Notes: a model not told the origin generated them from the sequence alone. 64,000 nucleotides of DNA from Flavobacteriales bacterium UBA4466 (GCA_905182335.1 CAJJBE010000002.1:1-64000), one strand, 5' to 3'; positions 23,816-34,535 are shown, numbered from the stretch's first letter. A program made the numbers and translations.

Positions 23816-25188
23816 TGTTCTAGGAGCTTCGTTTTAATGGGTTTTATTATTCGATCAATATCTCCAGCACCTATTGTTAGTAAAACACCTGAAGTAGATT
23901 TTGTCACGTATTCTATGGCCTCTTTTGGGGATAAAAGGTGTTTATTTTTACTCGAAATTTTTTCGAGTAATTTTTCGCTAGTAACGTCTAGGATTGGTTC
24001 TTCTCTTGCGGCATAGATTGGAAGTAATATCAAGTCATCAGTTTTGCTTAGTTCTTTACAGAAATCGATCATAAAATCTCTTGTTCTTGAGAATAGATGA
24101 GGCTGAAAAATTGCTGTGATTTTTTTGCCCGGATAAAGTAATCGTATAGAAGAGATAAGTGCATTTATTTCTGTTGGATGGTGTGCATAATCGTCTATGT
24201 AGACCAGTTTTTCTGTTTTTACATGATATTCAAATCTACGTTTAACCCCAGTAAAGCTATTTAAGCTATTCCTGATTTCATCTTCCTTAAGACCTAGTTC
24301 AGAGCAGAGGGCAATACATGAGATTGCATTCTCGGCATTGTGAATTCCTGGGATACCTAATACTACATCTTTCCATACTCCAGAAGGAGTGTGGACATCA
24401 AACATGAATGTAGCATTTTCAAACCGGAGGTTTTCTCCAGTATAATCAGCGCCAGAATTTAATCCGTAGCTAATCGTATTTGCATGATTCAAGGGCACGT
24501 CTTTGTGTCTTACAAGAAATCCGTTAGGATCAATTAATTCAACATAGTGTTGGAACCCTTCTTGAAATGTGTCATTGTTTCTGTAAACATCCAAGTGATC
24601 TACGTCTGTAGATGTAACGATAGAGGCAAAGGGGGTAAGTTCTAAAAAAGACCGGTCAAATTCATCAGCCTCAATCACGGTATATTCACTTGTTTTTGAA
24701 CCTACAAAATTTGAATTAAAATTTGTTGCTATCCCCCCAAGGAAGGCATTACATTTATACACAGACTGATCCAATATATGTGCAAGCATTGTACTAGTTG
24801 TTGTTTTCCCATGAGTTCCTGCGACGCCTAGTGCTTTTGAATTTCGTGTAATCATCCCGAGTACCTGTGCTCGTTTAAATAACGTGAAACCTTTCTGTTT
24901 TACATGGGATAATTCCCCCATGTTGGCAGGGATGGCAGGGGTGTAAATGACAAGGGTTTTTTCAGTGTTCTGAAAGTATTCAGGAATTGAATTGTTTAGG
25001 TCTTCGTAATGAATCTCTATACCTTCTTGTTCTAATGTTTGAGTTAGTGGAGTAGAGGTTTTATCGTACCCAGCAACTTTCCACCCAAGCGAATTGAAAT
25101 ATCTTGCCAAAGCTGACATACCAATTCCTCCCGCTCCAATGAAGTAAGCTCGATCGAATTGATTGATCTTTGTCTCAAATGGATTCAT
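23812..25188 (-). CDS. murC: UDP-N-acetylmuramate--L-alanine ligase MurC (458 aa)
   Basis: Adds L-Ala to UDP-MurNAc in the cytoplasm, the first stem-peptide step. YFIGAGGIGMSALA near residue 15 is the nucleotide-sugar fold. GTHGKTT at 124-130 is the ATP P-loop. VIEADEFDRSFLEL and the DDYAHHPTEI segment near 333 are typical of MurC. The length is standard. It lies 1 bp from murG and overlaps ftsQ by 4 bp. Confidence 0.97.
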   Translation of the reverse strand: MNPFETKINQFDRAYFIGAGGIGMSALARYFNSLGWKVAGYDKTSTPLTQTLEQEGIEIHYEDLNNSIPEYFQNTEKTLVIYTPAIPANMGELSHVKQKGFTLFKRAQVLGMITRNSKALGVAGTHGKTTTSTMLAHILDQSVYKCNAFLGGIATNFNSNFVGSKTSEYTVIEADEFDRSFLELTPFASIVTSTDVDHLDVYRNNDTFQEGFQHYVELIDPNGFLVRHKDVPLNHANTISYGLNSGADYTGENLRFENATFMFDVHTPSGVWKDVVLGIPGIHNAENAISCIALCSELGLKEDEIRNSLNSFTGVKRRFEYHVKTEKLVYIDDYAHHPTEINALISSIRLLYPGKKITAIFQPHLFSRTRDFMIDFCKELSKTDDLILLPIYAAREEPILDVTSEKLLEKISSKNKHLLSPKEAIEYVTKSTSGVLLTIGAGDIDRIIKPIKTKLLEQ

Positions 25189-25189
25189 A

Positions 25190-26287
25190 TTATATTAATT
25201 TTTCGAGTACGTCAACGATATCAGAAGTGGCATTAGGCTTCCCCATTGATCCTATCTGATTGATTAGTGTTTTAGATTCGGAATCGTCAGCAAGAAGTTT
25301 TATTACACGCGGAATTAAAGTTTCTTTTGCTTCTATGTCCTTTATTAAAATTGCAGCGCGATTCTTCACAAGCGCCATAGCATTTTTTGTTTGATGGTCT
25401 TCAGCTACATTTGGTGACGGAACTAAAACTGTTGGCTTTTTCACCAAGCATAATTCGGATACTGAAATTGCACCTGCTCTTGAAATTACAACGTCTGCTA
25501 TAGCATATGCAAAGTCCATTCGATTGATGAATTGAACCATCTTAACATTACCAAGTGCTGTATTTTTTAATTCAGTACTTAGTTTTTCGTGATACAATTT
25601 TCCACATTGCCATAAGACTTGTGCTCCTGAAGCTTTTAGTTCTTCTAGTCTATGGATTACACTTTCGTTTAATGTTCTGGCACCTAAACTCCCTCCTATA
25701 ATTAAAATGGTTTTCTTCGTTGAATCAAATCCGTAAAATTCATATCCTTCAGCTTCTTTACCAGCTGTTTCAATCATGTCTTTGCGTGTAGGGTTTCCTG
25801 TGAGGGTAATCTTTTCCTTTGGAAAGAAACGCTCAAGACCCTCATAGGCCACACAGATTTTAGAAACACTTTTAGAAAGGATTTTATTTGTTTTCCCAGG
25901 GAAAGAATTCTGTTCTTGAATAGCAGAAGGTACTTTTAGCATTGTTGCTGCTTTAAGTGTTGGACCACTTGCATAGCCTCCAACACCAACTGCAATTTGA
26001 GGATTAAACTCTTTCACAATTTTGCGTGCTTTAAGTAAGCTCTTAATTATTTTAAAGGGCAACAAAAAATTAGAAAATGATAACTTTCTTTGAAAACCAA
26101 TAATTTGTAATCCTTTGATTTCGTATCCTGCAGCGGGAACTTTTTCCATTTCCATTTTACCTTCAGCACCAACAAATAATATCTTTACATCAGCATTTCT
26201 TCGTTTAATTTCATCAGCAATCGCGATTGCTGGAAAGACATGTCCCCCGCTTCCACCACCTGTTATTATTACGCGTTCTATTTTCAT
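25190..26287 (-). CDS. murG: Undecaprenyl-PP-MurNAc-pentapeptide GlcNAc transferase MurG (365 aa)
   Basis: Makes lipid II from lipid I at the inner face of the membrane. GGGSGGHVFPA near residue 10 is the family's G loop, GVGGYASGP near 101, TGNPTRKDM near 163, LIIGGSLGARTLN near 194 and ISRAGAISVSELC near 267 form the UDP-GlcNAc site. The length is typical. It lies 3 bp after ftsW. Confidence 0.97.
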   Translation of the reverse strand: MKIERVIITGGGSGGHVFPAIAIADEIKRRNADVKILFVGAEGKMEMEKVPAAGYEIKGLQIIGFQRKLSFSNFLLPFKIIKSLLKARKIVKEFNPQIAVGVGGYASGPTLKAATMLKVPSAIQEQNSFPGKTNKILSKSVSKICVAYEGLERFFPKEKITLTGNPTRKDMIETAGKEAEGYEFYGFDSTKKTILIIGGSLGARTLNESVIHRLEELKASGAQVLWQCGKLYHEKLSTELKNTALGNVKMVQFINRMDFAYAIADVVISRAGAISVSELCLVKKPTVLVPSPNVAEDHQTKNAMALVKNRAAILIKDIEAKETLIPRVIKLLADDSESKTLINQIGSMGKPNATSDIVDVLEKLI

Positions 26288-26290
26288 GAT

Positions 26291-27472
26291 TTACTGGATA
26301 CTAGCTAGATTTTCTTCATTTTTGGAACTCCTTGTTAGGGTTTTCTCTTGTTTAAAGGCGATTCCTTGAACAATTCCGAGTCCAAGGCATGTAATCATTA
26401 AAGCTGATCCTCCCATCGCAAGAAGCGGCATGTTTTGCCCGGTCACAGGGAATATACCCGTACAGACAAGCATGTTTACCGAGGCTTGACTTAACATTAA
26501 GATTCCAATTCCAATACATACGTATGTATCGAATAGATTGTCTGAGTTTAGCCCAATACGCATTATACGGTAAAGTAAGATCAAGTAGAGTAGTATCAGA
26601 ATCACAGCAGAAAGCAGCCCGAATTCTTCTACAAAACTGGAGTAGTAGAAATCGGCATATGCCTCAGGTAAGTATTCTTTCAGCTCTCCATCACCAACAC
26701 CTTTTCCAATAAATGACCCTGAATAGATTGCCAATTGAGCATTCAACACTTGTGCATTCGCAATGACATTTTTATCATCATCAATTTGGTTCAAAATTCT
26801 ATTTTCCCATGTTTCATAGCGCGGTAATAGATTGAAATCGGGTACTGCTTTATGGATAAGTACAATAAAGAAGAGTAATGCGATACTTCCTCCAATAAGA
26901 CTGCAGATTTTCATTATGGGCACGCGGCCTAAGAATAGGAGGGTTAAACTTATAGAAAAAAGAATGGCAGCGGTCGAGAAGTTATCTTTCAAAATCAATC
27001 CACAAATAACAATAATTGGGATAACTACCGGCCAAAAGCCTTCTTTCCAGTTGTTTAGTAATTCTTTCTTTTTAACGAGTAACCTTGATACATAGATAAT
27101 TAGCGCGAGTCTTGCAAAATCTGAAGATTGGAATGTAAGTCCAACAAACGGAATACGAACCCATCTGCCAGCATCATTCACTTTTGTCCCAAAGAAAAAC
27201 GTAAATATCAGTAGTGCAACAGCAAGGTAAAACCCGAATTTAGATAATTGAGAGATATATTTCGCATCTTTTTTATGGACCCAATACATCACGCCTAAAC
27301 TGATACCAACATATATAATGTGTTTGAATAGATATTTAAAAGGTGTACCTCCTTCCATCTTTATTAAGATTGGCACGAAGCTATAAACACTAACAAGTGA
27401 GAACGCTAACATAAGTAGTGTTATTATCCAAATAACACCGTCGCCTTTTAAATATTTTAAAATATTCTGCAT
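26291..27472 (-). CDS. ftsW: SEDS peptidoglycan glycosyltransferase FtsW (393 aa)
   Basis: A polytopic membrane protein of the SEDS family (about ten helices), placed in the dcw cluster between the unknown 155 aa gene and murG. Visible signatures are GGTPFKYLFKHIIY, GRWVRIPFVGLTFQSSDFARLALIIYVSRL near residue 110 and a C-terminal NMLVCTGIFPVTGQNMPLLAMGGSALM segment. FtsW polymerises septal glycan together with the class B PBP. The start is directly after the preceding gene's stop. RodA is a sister family, but context favours FtsW. Confidence 0.95.
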   Translation of the reverse strand: MQNILKYLKGDGVIWIITLLMLAFSLVSVYSFVPILIKMEGGTPFKYLFKHIIYVGISLGVMYWVHKKDAKYISQLSKFGFYLAVALLIFTFFFGTKVNDAGRWVRIPFVGLTFQSSDFARLALIIYVSRLLVKKKELLNNWKEGFWPVVIPIIVICGLILKDNFSTAAILFSISLTLLFLGRVPIMKICSLIGGSIALLFFIVLIHKAVPDFNLLPRYETWENRILNQIDDDKNVIANAQVLNAQLAIYSGSFIGKGVGDGELKEYLPEAYADFYYSSFVEEFGLLSAVILILLYLILLYRIMRIGLNSDNLFDTYVCIGIGILMLSQASVNMLVCTGIFPVTGQNMPLLAMGGSALMITCLGLGIVQGIAFKQEKTLTRSSKNEENLASIQ

Positions 27473-27940
27473 CTATTTAAATAGTGAGATGAATTGTTCA
27501 AATATTTCTTTTGTTCCTTTGTGTTTGTTCCTTCTGTTGTAAATAAGAACGCGCTTTTTAATTGTTTTAACAAAATCTAATGCTGCTAATGTTCCTTTTA
27601 TACAAGTGATGGTTTGTATTACATCAATGATGTCTCGATATACATTTAGTAATGTGTCATCTTGTACAATTAGCGCCTGAATATTGTTAATTGTATTTGG
27701 GTGAGTTTCCAGGCATGTTTTTATTTGTGCGTGATTACCAACCCATATAAGGTTGAACGGCAAAGACTCAATAATAGTCGCGAGCATGTCAACATGAGGA
27801 TTGATCCATAAAAAGGTATCCATACCTAAGACTTTGCCATGAGCATTCATGGCTTTGACTTGCCGTGCTTCCTGAAGTCCGCGCTCTCTTGTCTCGAGAA
27901 GTTGTTCTTCAGTAATTAGTTTAGTTCTTTGCTTTTCCAT
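27473..27940 (-). CDS. Unknown 155 aa protein embedded in the dcw cluster
   Basis: It sits between murD and ftsW with a 1-base overlap with murD (TAATG) and no gap to ftsW, so it is co-transcribed and probably coupled. I do not recognise it. The N-terminal ~35 residues are charged (EEQLLETRERGLQEAR) and likely helical. The rest alternates strands and helices (DMLATIIESLPFNLIWVG, IQALIVQDDTLL, GTLAALDFVKTIKKRVLIYN), suggesting a small alpha/beta domain. The last part faintly recalls the C-terminal domain of Mur ligases; no P-loop or catalytic motif supports that. It has no signal peptide or membrane helix and should be cytoplasmic. Confidence 0.8.
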   Translation of the reverse strand: MEKQRTKLITEEQLLETRERGLQEARQVKAMNAHGKVLGMDTFLWINPHVDMLATIIESLPFNLIWVGNHAQIKTCLETHPNTINNIQALIVQDDTLLNVYRDIIDVIQTITCIKGTLAALDFVKTIKKRVLIYNRRNKHKGTKEIFEQFISLFK

Positions 27941-29286
27941 TAAAGAGACCGAACAGCTTTCTTAAATTTATTTCCACGCTCCTCGTAATTTTCGAATAAA
28001 TCGAAACTTGCACAAGCTGGGGATAATAAGACTGTTTCACCTTTTTTAGCAAAACTATACCCATAAGCAACAGCTTCTAGCGCAGACGCAGCCTCAACAA
28101 TACTTTCTACTTTGCCTTGGAATGCCTCAATGATTTTATGATTGTCTTTTCCTAAACAAATGATTGCCTTTACCTTATCGTTTACTAAGGCAGCCAGTTC
28201 TTCATAGTCGTTTCCTTTGTCCACACCTCCAACGATCCAGACTGTTGGGTTTTCCATACTTTCAAGCGCAAACCATGTTGAGTTTATGTTTGTTGCTTTA
28301 GAGTCGTTGATAAACTCGATTCCGTGAACCTTGGCTACAAATTCCAACCTGTGCTCTACGTTTACGAAATCGCCTAAGCTTTCTCTAACGGCATCTTTTC
28401 TAATCTCTAAAATTCTAGAAGCGATTCCTGATGCTAATGAATTTTGGGTGTTGTGCTTACCCTTTAATGCTAAATCGTGAATTGACATAGTGAAGTTTTC
28501 GTTTATGTTTATTGTTATTTGTTGTTTACTGTTTAAATATCCCCCAGAGTTAATTTTTGAAGTGAGGGAGAATGGTGCCTGTCTAGCGTTAATGGTTCTT
28601 TTTTCTAGTTCTCTCTGAATGATTGGATCATCGTAATTGTAGATGAACCAATCATTTTCAGTTTGATTTTGGATGACGCGAAACTTTGAATCCACATAAT
28701 TCTGCATATCATAACCGTAGCGATCTAAGTGATCGGGTGTAATATTCATAATCATCGCGATATCAGCTTTGAATTCATGCATATCATCCAACTGGAAACT
28801 GCTTAATTCAAGTACGTACCACTCGTGTTTTTCTTCTGCAACTTGCTTCGCGAAACTGTCTCCTATGTTTCCGGCTAAACCTACATTTACACCTGCTTTT
28901 TTAAGAATGTGATAAGTAAGCATTGCGGTAGTTGTTTTGCCGTTACTTCCAGTAATACAAATTGTTTTTGCGTTGTTATACTGCCCGGCAAATTCAATTT
29001 CGGAGATCACTGGGACTCCCGCTTCTTTTATTTTAAGAACACTTTTTACTGTGTCAGCTATGCCAGGTGATTTAACAACCATGTCGGACTTAAGAATACG
29101 GTCCATACTGTGTTGACCTTCTTCCCACTCAACGTTAATAGCCTCTAAAGTATTCTTGAATTTGATGTTGATTTTTCCAAAATCTGAAACAAACACATTC
29201 CAACCCTGCTTTTGTGCAAGGATTGCAGCGCCGATACCACTTTCGCCAGCACCCAATATTGAGATATATTTATTTGTTCCGTTCAA
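27940..29286 (-). CDS. murD: UDP-N-acetylmuramoylalanine--D-glutamate ligase MurD (448 aa)
   Basis: Adds D-Glu to UDP-MurNAc-L-Ala. ISILGAGESGIGAA near residue 9 is the N-terminal nucleotide-sugar fold. GSNGKTTT at 113-120 is the ATP P-loop. NITPDHLDRYG near 182, FINDSKATN near 309 and LLSPACASFDLFENYEERG near 420 are MurD-specific. The gene starts 1 bp after mraY. Length and motifs are standard. Confidence 0.97.
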   Translation of the reverse strand: MNGTNKYISILGAGESGIGAAILAQKQGWNVFVSDFGKINIKFKNTLEAINVEWEEGQHSMDRILKSDMVVKSPGIADTVKSVLKIKEAGVPVISEIEFAGQYNNAKTICITGSNGKTTTAMLTYHILKKAGVNVGLAGNIGDSFAKQVAEEKHEWYVLELSSFQLDDMHEFKADIAMIMNITPDHLDRYGYDMQNYVDSKFRVIQNQTENDWFIYNYDDPIIQRELEKRTINARQAPFSLTSKINSGGYLNSKQQITININENFTMSIHDLALKGKHNTQNSLASGIASRILEIRKDAVRESLGDFVNVEHRLEFVAKVHGIEFINDSKATNINSTWFALESMENPTVWIVGGVDKGNDYEELAALVNDKVKAIICLGKDNHKIIEAFQGKVESIVEAASALEAVAYGYSFAKKGETVLLSPACASFDLFENYEERGNKFKKAVRSL

Positions 29287-29287
29287 G

Positions 29288-30535
29288 TTATCTTACTTTA
29301 AGCGTTACGATTGTTACTACTGCGAATAGGATTGCTACAATCCAAAAGCGGGCAACAATTTTTGCTTCATGAATTCCTTTTTTCTGATAATGATGATGGA
29401 TTGGAGCCATGAGGAAAACCCGCCTGCCTTCGCCATAGAGCCTCTTGGTTATTTTAAACCATCCAACTTGGAGAATCACAGAGGCATTTTCAATAATGAA
29501 AACACCACATAGAATAGGAATCAATAATTCTTTTCTAATTGAGATTGCAAATACTGCAATGATTCCACCCAATGCCAAACTTCCTGTATCTCCCATGAAT
29601 ACCTGTGCAGGGAATGAATTATACCATAAGAAACCAATACATGCCCCGACAAACGCAGCGATGAAAATCACGAGTTCTTCAGCGAGTGGGATATACATGA
29701 CGTCTAGATAATCTGCAAATTTCACATTAGAACTTACATAGGCTAATACTGCTAGTGCAATACCAATAATTGCGGAACTTCCTGTAGCGAGACCATCGAG
29801 ACCATCGGTAAGGTTGGCACCATTTGAAATGAATACAACAATAAAGATTACAACCGGAATGAAGATAAGCCAACCCCATGCTTTACCATTGTCACCAAGT
29901 AACCAATTGTAGTTGAATTCATTACTTTTCAAGAACGGAATTGTCGTTGTCATGTCATCCGTTTTAATCCATTTTGAATTATCTCCAGCTTCAAGCGTCA
30001 TGTGCCTGTCAGTAACTAACTCCTCATCATCGCTTAATGCATACTCTGCTGAAACTTTCTTATGAACTTTAACATCATCACTGAAGTAAAGCATAGAACC
30101 AACAATTATTCCTACGCCAACTTGACCAATAACTTTAAACTTACCTGCCAAGCCTGCTTTGTTCTTTTTAAAAACTTTGATGTAGTCATCGACAAATCCA
30201 ATCGTCCCTAGCCATACTGTAGAAATTAGCATTGTTATGATATAGATGTTATCTAATTTGGCGAATAACAATGTTGGAATTAGAATAGCAGCAAGAATGA
30301 TTAATCCACCCATTGTAGGCGTGCCTGTTTTTGATAATTGCCCTTCAAGCCCTAAGTCACGAATAGATTCCCCAATTTGTTGTTTTTTAAGATGTCCGAT
30401 TAAACGCTTTCCAAAAAGAATGGATACGATTAAAGAAGTAATCAAAGCCATAGCGGCCCTGAATGAAATGTAATCGAACAATCCTGCTCCAGGGAAGTTC
30501 ATTGTCTCTAAATAATTGAATAAGTATGTTAGCAT
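29288..30535 (-). CDS. mraY: Phospho-MurNAc-pentapeptide translocase MraY (415 aa)
   Basis: Transfers phospho-MurNAc-pentapeptide to undecaprenyl phosphate, forming lipid I. The enzyme has about ten membrane helices. [11 protein letters not shown] near residue 72, [12 protein letters not shown] near 113, and [12 protein letters not shown] near 241 hold the catalytic Asp residues. The His-rich segment [11 protein letters not shown] near 377 is diagnostic. The protein is longer than the E. coli enzyme (360 aa) because of a ~45-residue insertion around 160-205, common in this phylum. It overlaps murE by one base. Confidence 0.97.
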   Translation of the reverse strand: MLTYLFNYLETMNFPGAGLFDYISFRAAMALITSLIVSILFGKRLIGHLKKQQIGESIRDLGLEGQLSKTGTPTMGGLIILAAILIPTLLFAKLDNIYIITMLISTVWLGTIGFVDDYIKVFKKNKAGLAGKFKVIGQVGVGIIVGSMLYFSDDVKVHKKVSAEYALSDDEELVTDRHMTLEAGDNSKWIKTDDMTTTIPFLKSNEFNYNWLLGDNGKAWGWLIFIPVVIFIVVFISNGANLTDGLDGLATGSSAIIGIALAVLAYVSSNVKFADYLDVMYIPLAEELVIFIAAFVGACIGFLWYNSFPAQVFMGDTGSLALGGIIAVFAISIRKELLIPILCGVFIIENASVILQVGWFKITKRLYGEGRRVFLMAPIHHHYQKKGIHEAKIVARFWIVAILFAVVTIVTLKVR

Positions 30536-32004
30536 TATTTATTGAATTTATTGAATAGTTCGAGTAATATCGCCATGTCGTCAAAGGCGTGCTTTACACC
30601 CTTGATTTCTTGGTAAGTTTCATGTCCTTTTCCTGCGACTAAGATTATATCATCCTTCTCGGCCATGGATATCGCAGTTTTTATTGCTTGAGCTCTATCT
30701 AATATCGAAAGTGCCTTTTTGAAATTTACTGCGTCAACTCCCACCATCATATCCTCAATGATTGCTTCAGGTTCTTCGGATCTTGGGTTATCTGAAGTTA
30801 AAATCACTTTATCTGAAAGATTACAAGCTATTTTTGCCATTTCTGGTCGTTTTGCTTTATCTCTATCTCCTCCACATCCAAAAACCGTATAAATAGTTTC
30901 GTTTTTAGTGCGAATATTTCTGATTGTTTTCAGTACATTTTCTAAGGCGTCAGGCGTGTGCGCATAATCTACTATCGCTGTGACACCTGAGTTTGACCTG
31001 ATGTGTTGAAATCTTCCAGTAACCGAATCTAATTGACTCAAAACCGTTAGTACTTCTGTTTCGTCTTCTCCTAATTCTTGGCTAATACCGAATACAACAA
31101 GCAAGTTATATGCGTTGAAGTCTCCGATTAGTTTTGTCCAAAGTTCTTTATTATTAATGTTCAACACGAGCCCTGAAAATTCATTTTCAAGAACTTTAGC
31201 GTGATAATCAGACATTGATTTTAGAGCGTAACTTCGTTTCTTCGCTACTGTGTTTTGCAACATTACTTCACCATTTTTATCATCAAGATTGGTTAAAGCA
31301 AATGCTGTTTTTGGAAGGTGGTCAAAAAAGGCTTTCTTTACATTGATGTATTCCTTGAACGTCTTGTGGTAGTCTAAGTGATCGTGTGTTACATTTGTAA
31401 AAGCTCCTCCAGAAAAATGAAGTCCTCCGATTCTATCTTGATGAATAGAATGAGAACTGACTTCCATAAAGCAATGAGAGCAACCTTCCTCAACCATTTC
31501 GCGCAATAGTTCGTTTAATGATATTGGGTCAGGAGTAGTATGCGTTGACGGAATGTCGCGATCACAAATTTTATTTATTATAGTTGAAATTAATCCAGTT
31601 TGAAACCCCATTAAGTTATACAAATTGAAAAGAAGTGTAGCAATTGTAGTTTTACCGTTAGTCCCAGTGATTCCAATTAATTTCAATTCTTTTGAAGGCT
31701 CTCCATAAAAAGTACTTGCTGATAATGCGAGTGCTTTTTTCGTGTTTTCTACTTGAATAATATTGACGCCTTCAACCTCATTAATTTCCTTATTTACGAC
31801 AATTGATTTACATCCTGACGCGAGGACTTGCTTGATGTAATCATGGCCATCACTCGATACACCTTTAATAGCAAAGAAGACAGATTCAGGCGTGACTGCT
31901 CTTGAATCAAAAGTCAAGTGATTCACGGTGGCTTTCATGTCTCCGTTAACACTTATAATATTAACGCCGTATAATATGTCTTTTAATTCTTGCATATTAA
32001 TCAA
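30535..32004 (-). CDS. murE: UDP-MurNAc-tripeptide synthetase MurE (489 aa)
   Basis: Adds the third stem-peptide residue. GTNGKTT at 114-120 is the ATP P-loop, TTPDPISL near 176 and [10 protein letters not shown] follow. [14 protein letters not shown] near 346 and the specificity motif DNPR (within [13 protein letters not shown] near 400) point to meso-diaminopimelate rather than lysine. It overlaps the upstream PBP gene by 8 bp and mraY by 1 bp. Start is the ATG at 32004; a second Met three residues later is also possible. Confidence 0.96.
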   Translation of the reverse strand: MINMQELKDILYGVNIISVNGDMKATVNHLTFDSRAVTPESVFFAIKGVSSDGHDYIKQVLASGCKSIVVNKEINEVEGVNIIQVENTKKALALSASTFYGEPSKELKLIGITGTNGKTTIATLLFNLYNLMGFQTGLISTIINKICDRDIPSTHTTPDPISLNELLREMVEEGCSHCFMEVSSHSIHQDRIGGLHFSGGAFTNVTHDHLDYHKTFKEYINVKKAFFDHLPKTAFALTNLDDKNGEVMLQNTVAKKRSYALKSMSDYHAKVLENEFSGLVLNINNKELWTKLIGDFNAYNLLVVFGISQELGEDETEVLTVLSQLDSVTGRFQHIRSNSGVTAIVDYAHTPDALENVLKTIRNIRTKNETIYTVFGCGGDRDKAKRPEMAKIACNLSDKVILTSDNPRSEEPEAIIEDMMVGVDAVNFKKALSILDRAQAIKTAISMAEKDDIILVAGKGHETYQEIKGVKHAFDDMAILLELFNKFNK

Positions 32005-34108
32005 GTGTAATTTTAATTAGGACACCACGTTGTACTACGGTTCCTGGGGTTATTGACTGTTTTATTACTGAACCATATCCTTTGATCTTTACAGACATCC
32101 CTTCGTTTTCAAGTAAGAAAACGGCATCCTTTGCTGTCATCCCTATTACACTAGGAACTTTATCACTAACTACTTTTCGATTAGAAATAGAAACACGTTT
32201 ACCTGCGCTATGTGTATTGATCCATGGGCTACTTATTGTAGAGGCGAATGGGATATTTAACATGCGATAAGTAGATAGTATATCATATCGATTCCCATCC
32301 TTAGAAATTGGCAGAGCAGAAATAGTTGCTGATTGCGAGTTGATAGGTCTGTGGTACTTTAAACTCGAAGCATATACTTTGTTCGCGATTGCCGTAAAGA
32401 CAGTTCCTGAAACCGTTGCTCCGTATATATCTCTAGTTGGTGCTGATACAACAACGATACATGAGTAGATTGGGTCTTGAGCAGGGAAATACCCAGCAAA
32501 TGAAGCTTGGTATTTTTGTTCACCTTTCTTTCCGTACGTTAAGTCATCATTTAAAACTCTTGCCGTTCCAGTTTTACCTGCGATATCGAAGAAGGCTGAT
32601 TTTAACGCTGAACCAGTCCCTCGTTTTACAACACCTTCTAAGCATGATTGAACGTCAGCTAAAGTGCTGCCTGAACAGATTTTATCTTTTATAATATATG
32701 GGGGATATATCTTAATCACTTCGTTTCCTCTTCTTATTTCCCGAACAAATTGTGGTTTTACTAATGTTCCTTTATTAGCCACTGCATTATACAGCGCCAG
32801 AGTTTGAAGGGGTGTTTGTAGGAATTCATAACCAATGGCCATCCAAGGCAATGATGTCCCATACCAGTTTTTAGACCCTGGTTCATATAGTGTTGGCTTC
32901 GGCTCACCGACAAGGTCAATCCCAAGTGGGTCACTAATACCAAATTCTTTTAAGCGGTCAATAAATCTGTGAGGCTCATCTTTATACGCATCATTCACCA
33001 TTTTAGAGAAAACGTTCGATGATTTCTCAAAAGCTTCTTGAACAGTAATTAACCCATAACCCTTCCCGTTGTTAGAGTCTTCTAACTTTCGGTCGTAGAA
33101 TTTGTAGACTCCAGAAGCGTTAACCTTATCTGTTAATTTTAATTTCTCATCTTCTAATAAGGCCATTAAAGAGGCCAGTTTGAATGTTGAACCAGGAACT
33201 TCTTTTGTACCAATTGCCTGGTTGTATGCCTCATTGTAATCCCCGTTTTTATCTCGTCGAAGATTTACGATAGCTTTAATGTATCCTGTTTTAACATCCA
33301 TTACGATGACGCAACCGTTTTTGGCGGATTGGTTTTTTAACTGACGAAGTAATTCTGTATGAGCAACTTCTTGAATCTCCTTGTCTATTGTGGTCACCAC
33401 ATTCGCGCCCTCAAGAGCTTCACGCGTGATTGGCCCAATTTTTTTCCAGCCGGTAGAAATTTTTTGTTCAACTTGTTCGCCATCTACACCTTTCAAATAT
33501 TCATTATAAGCACCTTCAATTCCAACGAGAAGTGTGTCTTTCTTTCCTTCACGAATATAACCTAGAGTACGTTTCATTAATTCGCCATGCGGGCGTTTTC
33601 GAATGATTGTTTCTTGATTAGCTATAAGTCCACCCTTTAATTGCCCAAGCTTAAAAATTGGCATTTCTTTCAATTTTTTACGTTCTTCGTTTGTGGCGTT
33701 TTTTCTAATTAATAGGTAGCGTGATTTTCGTTTTTTTCCTTCACGAATAATTCTTTCGTATTCTTTTGCGCTTTTCACAGGATATAAATGTGAAAGCTCT
33801 ACGCACAAATCCCTAACTTCTTCATTGAAAATTTTATCATTGACAACTGTTGGGTCCATATGGATATTAAAGAAGGAAACTGAAGTTACTAATGGAGTAT
33901 ATTTTGCATCAAGAATTTGCCCTCTTCGTGGGGTTCTTTTAACTGTGCGGGTTGGCATTTTCGTATTGCCATCATTGGAAGACATAAAAATAGGCTGACC
34001 TCCTTCGAATTGAATACTGATCGTTTTAATTAATACGATTAGCATCAACACAACAAACCCGAAGTAAATTAGGTAAGCTCTCCAGAATATGTCTTTTTTA
34101 ATACTCAA
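31997..34108 (-). CDS. ftsI: Class B penicillin-binding protein (FtsI/PBP3 type) with PASTA domain (703 aa)
   Basis: Septal transpeptidase. One N-terminal membrane helix (residues ~9-27) is followed by a pedestal domain (RRGQILDAKYTPLV). In the transpeptidase domain, SxxK is STFKLA near residue 306, the SSN segment lies near 360, and KTGTAR is near 511. A C-terminal PASTA domain covers ~640-703 (VPSVIGMTAKDAVFLLENEGMSV), a layout typical of division PBPs in this phylum and of Firmicutes. It overlaps the FtsL-like gene by 11 bp and murE by 8 bp. Named ftsI here by context; some annotations use pbpB. Confidence 0.95.
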   Translation of the reverse strand: MSIKKDIFWRAYLIYFGFVVLMLIVLIKTISIQFEGGQPIFMSSNDGNTKMPTRTVKRTPRRGQILDAKYTPLVTSVSFFNIHMDPTVVNDKIFNEEVRDLCVELSHLYPVKSAKEYERIIREGKKRKSRYLLIRKNATNEERKKLKEMPIFKLGQLKGGLIANQETIIRKRPHGELMKRTLGYIREGKKDTLLVGIEGAYNEYLKGVDGEQVEQKISTGWKKIGPITREALEGANVVTTIDKEIQEVAHTELLRQLKNQSAKNGCVIVMDVKTGYIKAIVNLRRDKNGDYNEAYNQAIGTKEVPGSTFKLASLMALLEDEKLKLTDKVNASGVYKFYDRKLEDSNNGKGYGLITVQEAFEKSSNVFSKMVNDAYKDEPHRFIDRLKEFGISDPLGIDLVGEPKPTLYEPGSKNWYGTSLPWMAIGYEFLQTPLQTLALYNAVANKGTLVKPQFVREIRRGNEVIKIYPPYIIKDKICSGSTLADVQSCLEGVVKRGTGSALKSAFFDIAGKTGTARVLNDDLTYGKKGEQKYQASFAGYFPAQDPIYSCIVVVSAPTRDIYGATVSGTVFTAIANKVYASSLKYHRPINSQSATISALPISKDGNRYDILSTYRMLNIPFASTISSPWINTHSAGKRVSISNRKVVSDKVPSVIGMTAKDAVFLLENEGMSVKIKGYGSVIKQSITPGTVVQRGVLIKITLD

Positions 34109-34535
34109 TGTGCGTGTCTTCTTTTTTTATTTTAATCACCTTCGTTGGGTTAATTGTCTCTTTTAAACCAGTCTCTTTTAGTTTCTGAACTAACTCTGAC
34201 CTACGCGTTTTCTCTTCAAGTGTTGCTTTGGCTTCAAAGTAATCAGAAGTCAATTCGTCCACCTCTTTTTGAGTATTCATTACATCACTCGACAACCGCT
34301 TCCCATAGTACCCCTTCCCAACGATCATTAGAAGTAAAAGCATAATGAAGAAAATGAAGTTCAAGTTCTTAATCATGAATTCTTTCGTTAAAAAGTCGCC
34401 ATTCAAGATTTGAACAAACGAACTCGGCTTTTTATTTCCCCCCTCTGTTGCTTTAGCTTTCCTGCTAGACCATTTTGCTTCATCATCAGCTTGTTTTTGA
34501 TCGAGCTGATCTTTGTTTAAAAAGTCATTCTCCAT
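34098..34535 (-). CDS. FtsL-like cell division protein (145 aa)
   Basis: Assigned by position between rsmH and the division PBP, and by architecture: a ~55-residue cytoplasmic N-terminus, one transmembrane helix (NFIFFIMLLLLMIVGKGYY near 58-76) and a periplasmic coiled coil (MNTQKEVDELTSDYFEAKATLEEKTRR). FtsL forms a complex with FtsB and FtsQ that activates FtsW and the PBP. The sequence is poorly conserved across bacteria, so the name rests on context. It overlaps both neighbours by 11 bp. Confidence 0.8.
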   Translation of the reverse strand: MENDFLNKDQLDQKQADDEAKWSSRKAKATEGGNKKPSSFVQILNGDFLTKEFMIKNLNFIFFIMLLLLMIVGKGYYGKRLSSDVMNTQKEVDELTSDYFEAKATLEEKTRRSELVQKLKETGLKETINPTKVIKIKKEDTHIEY

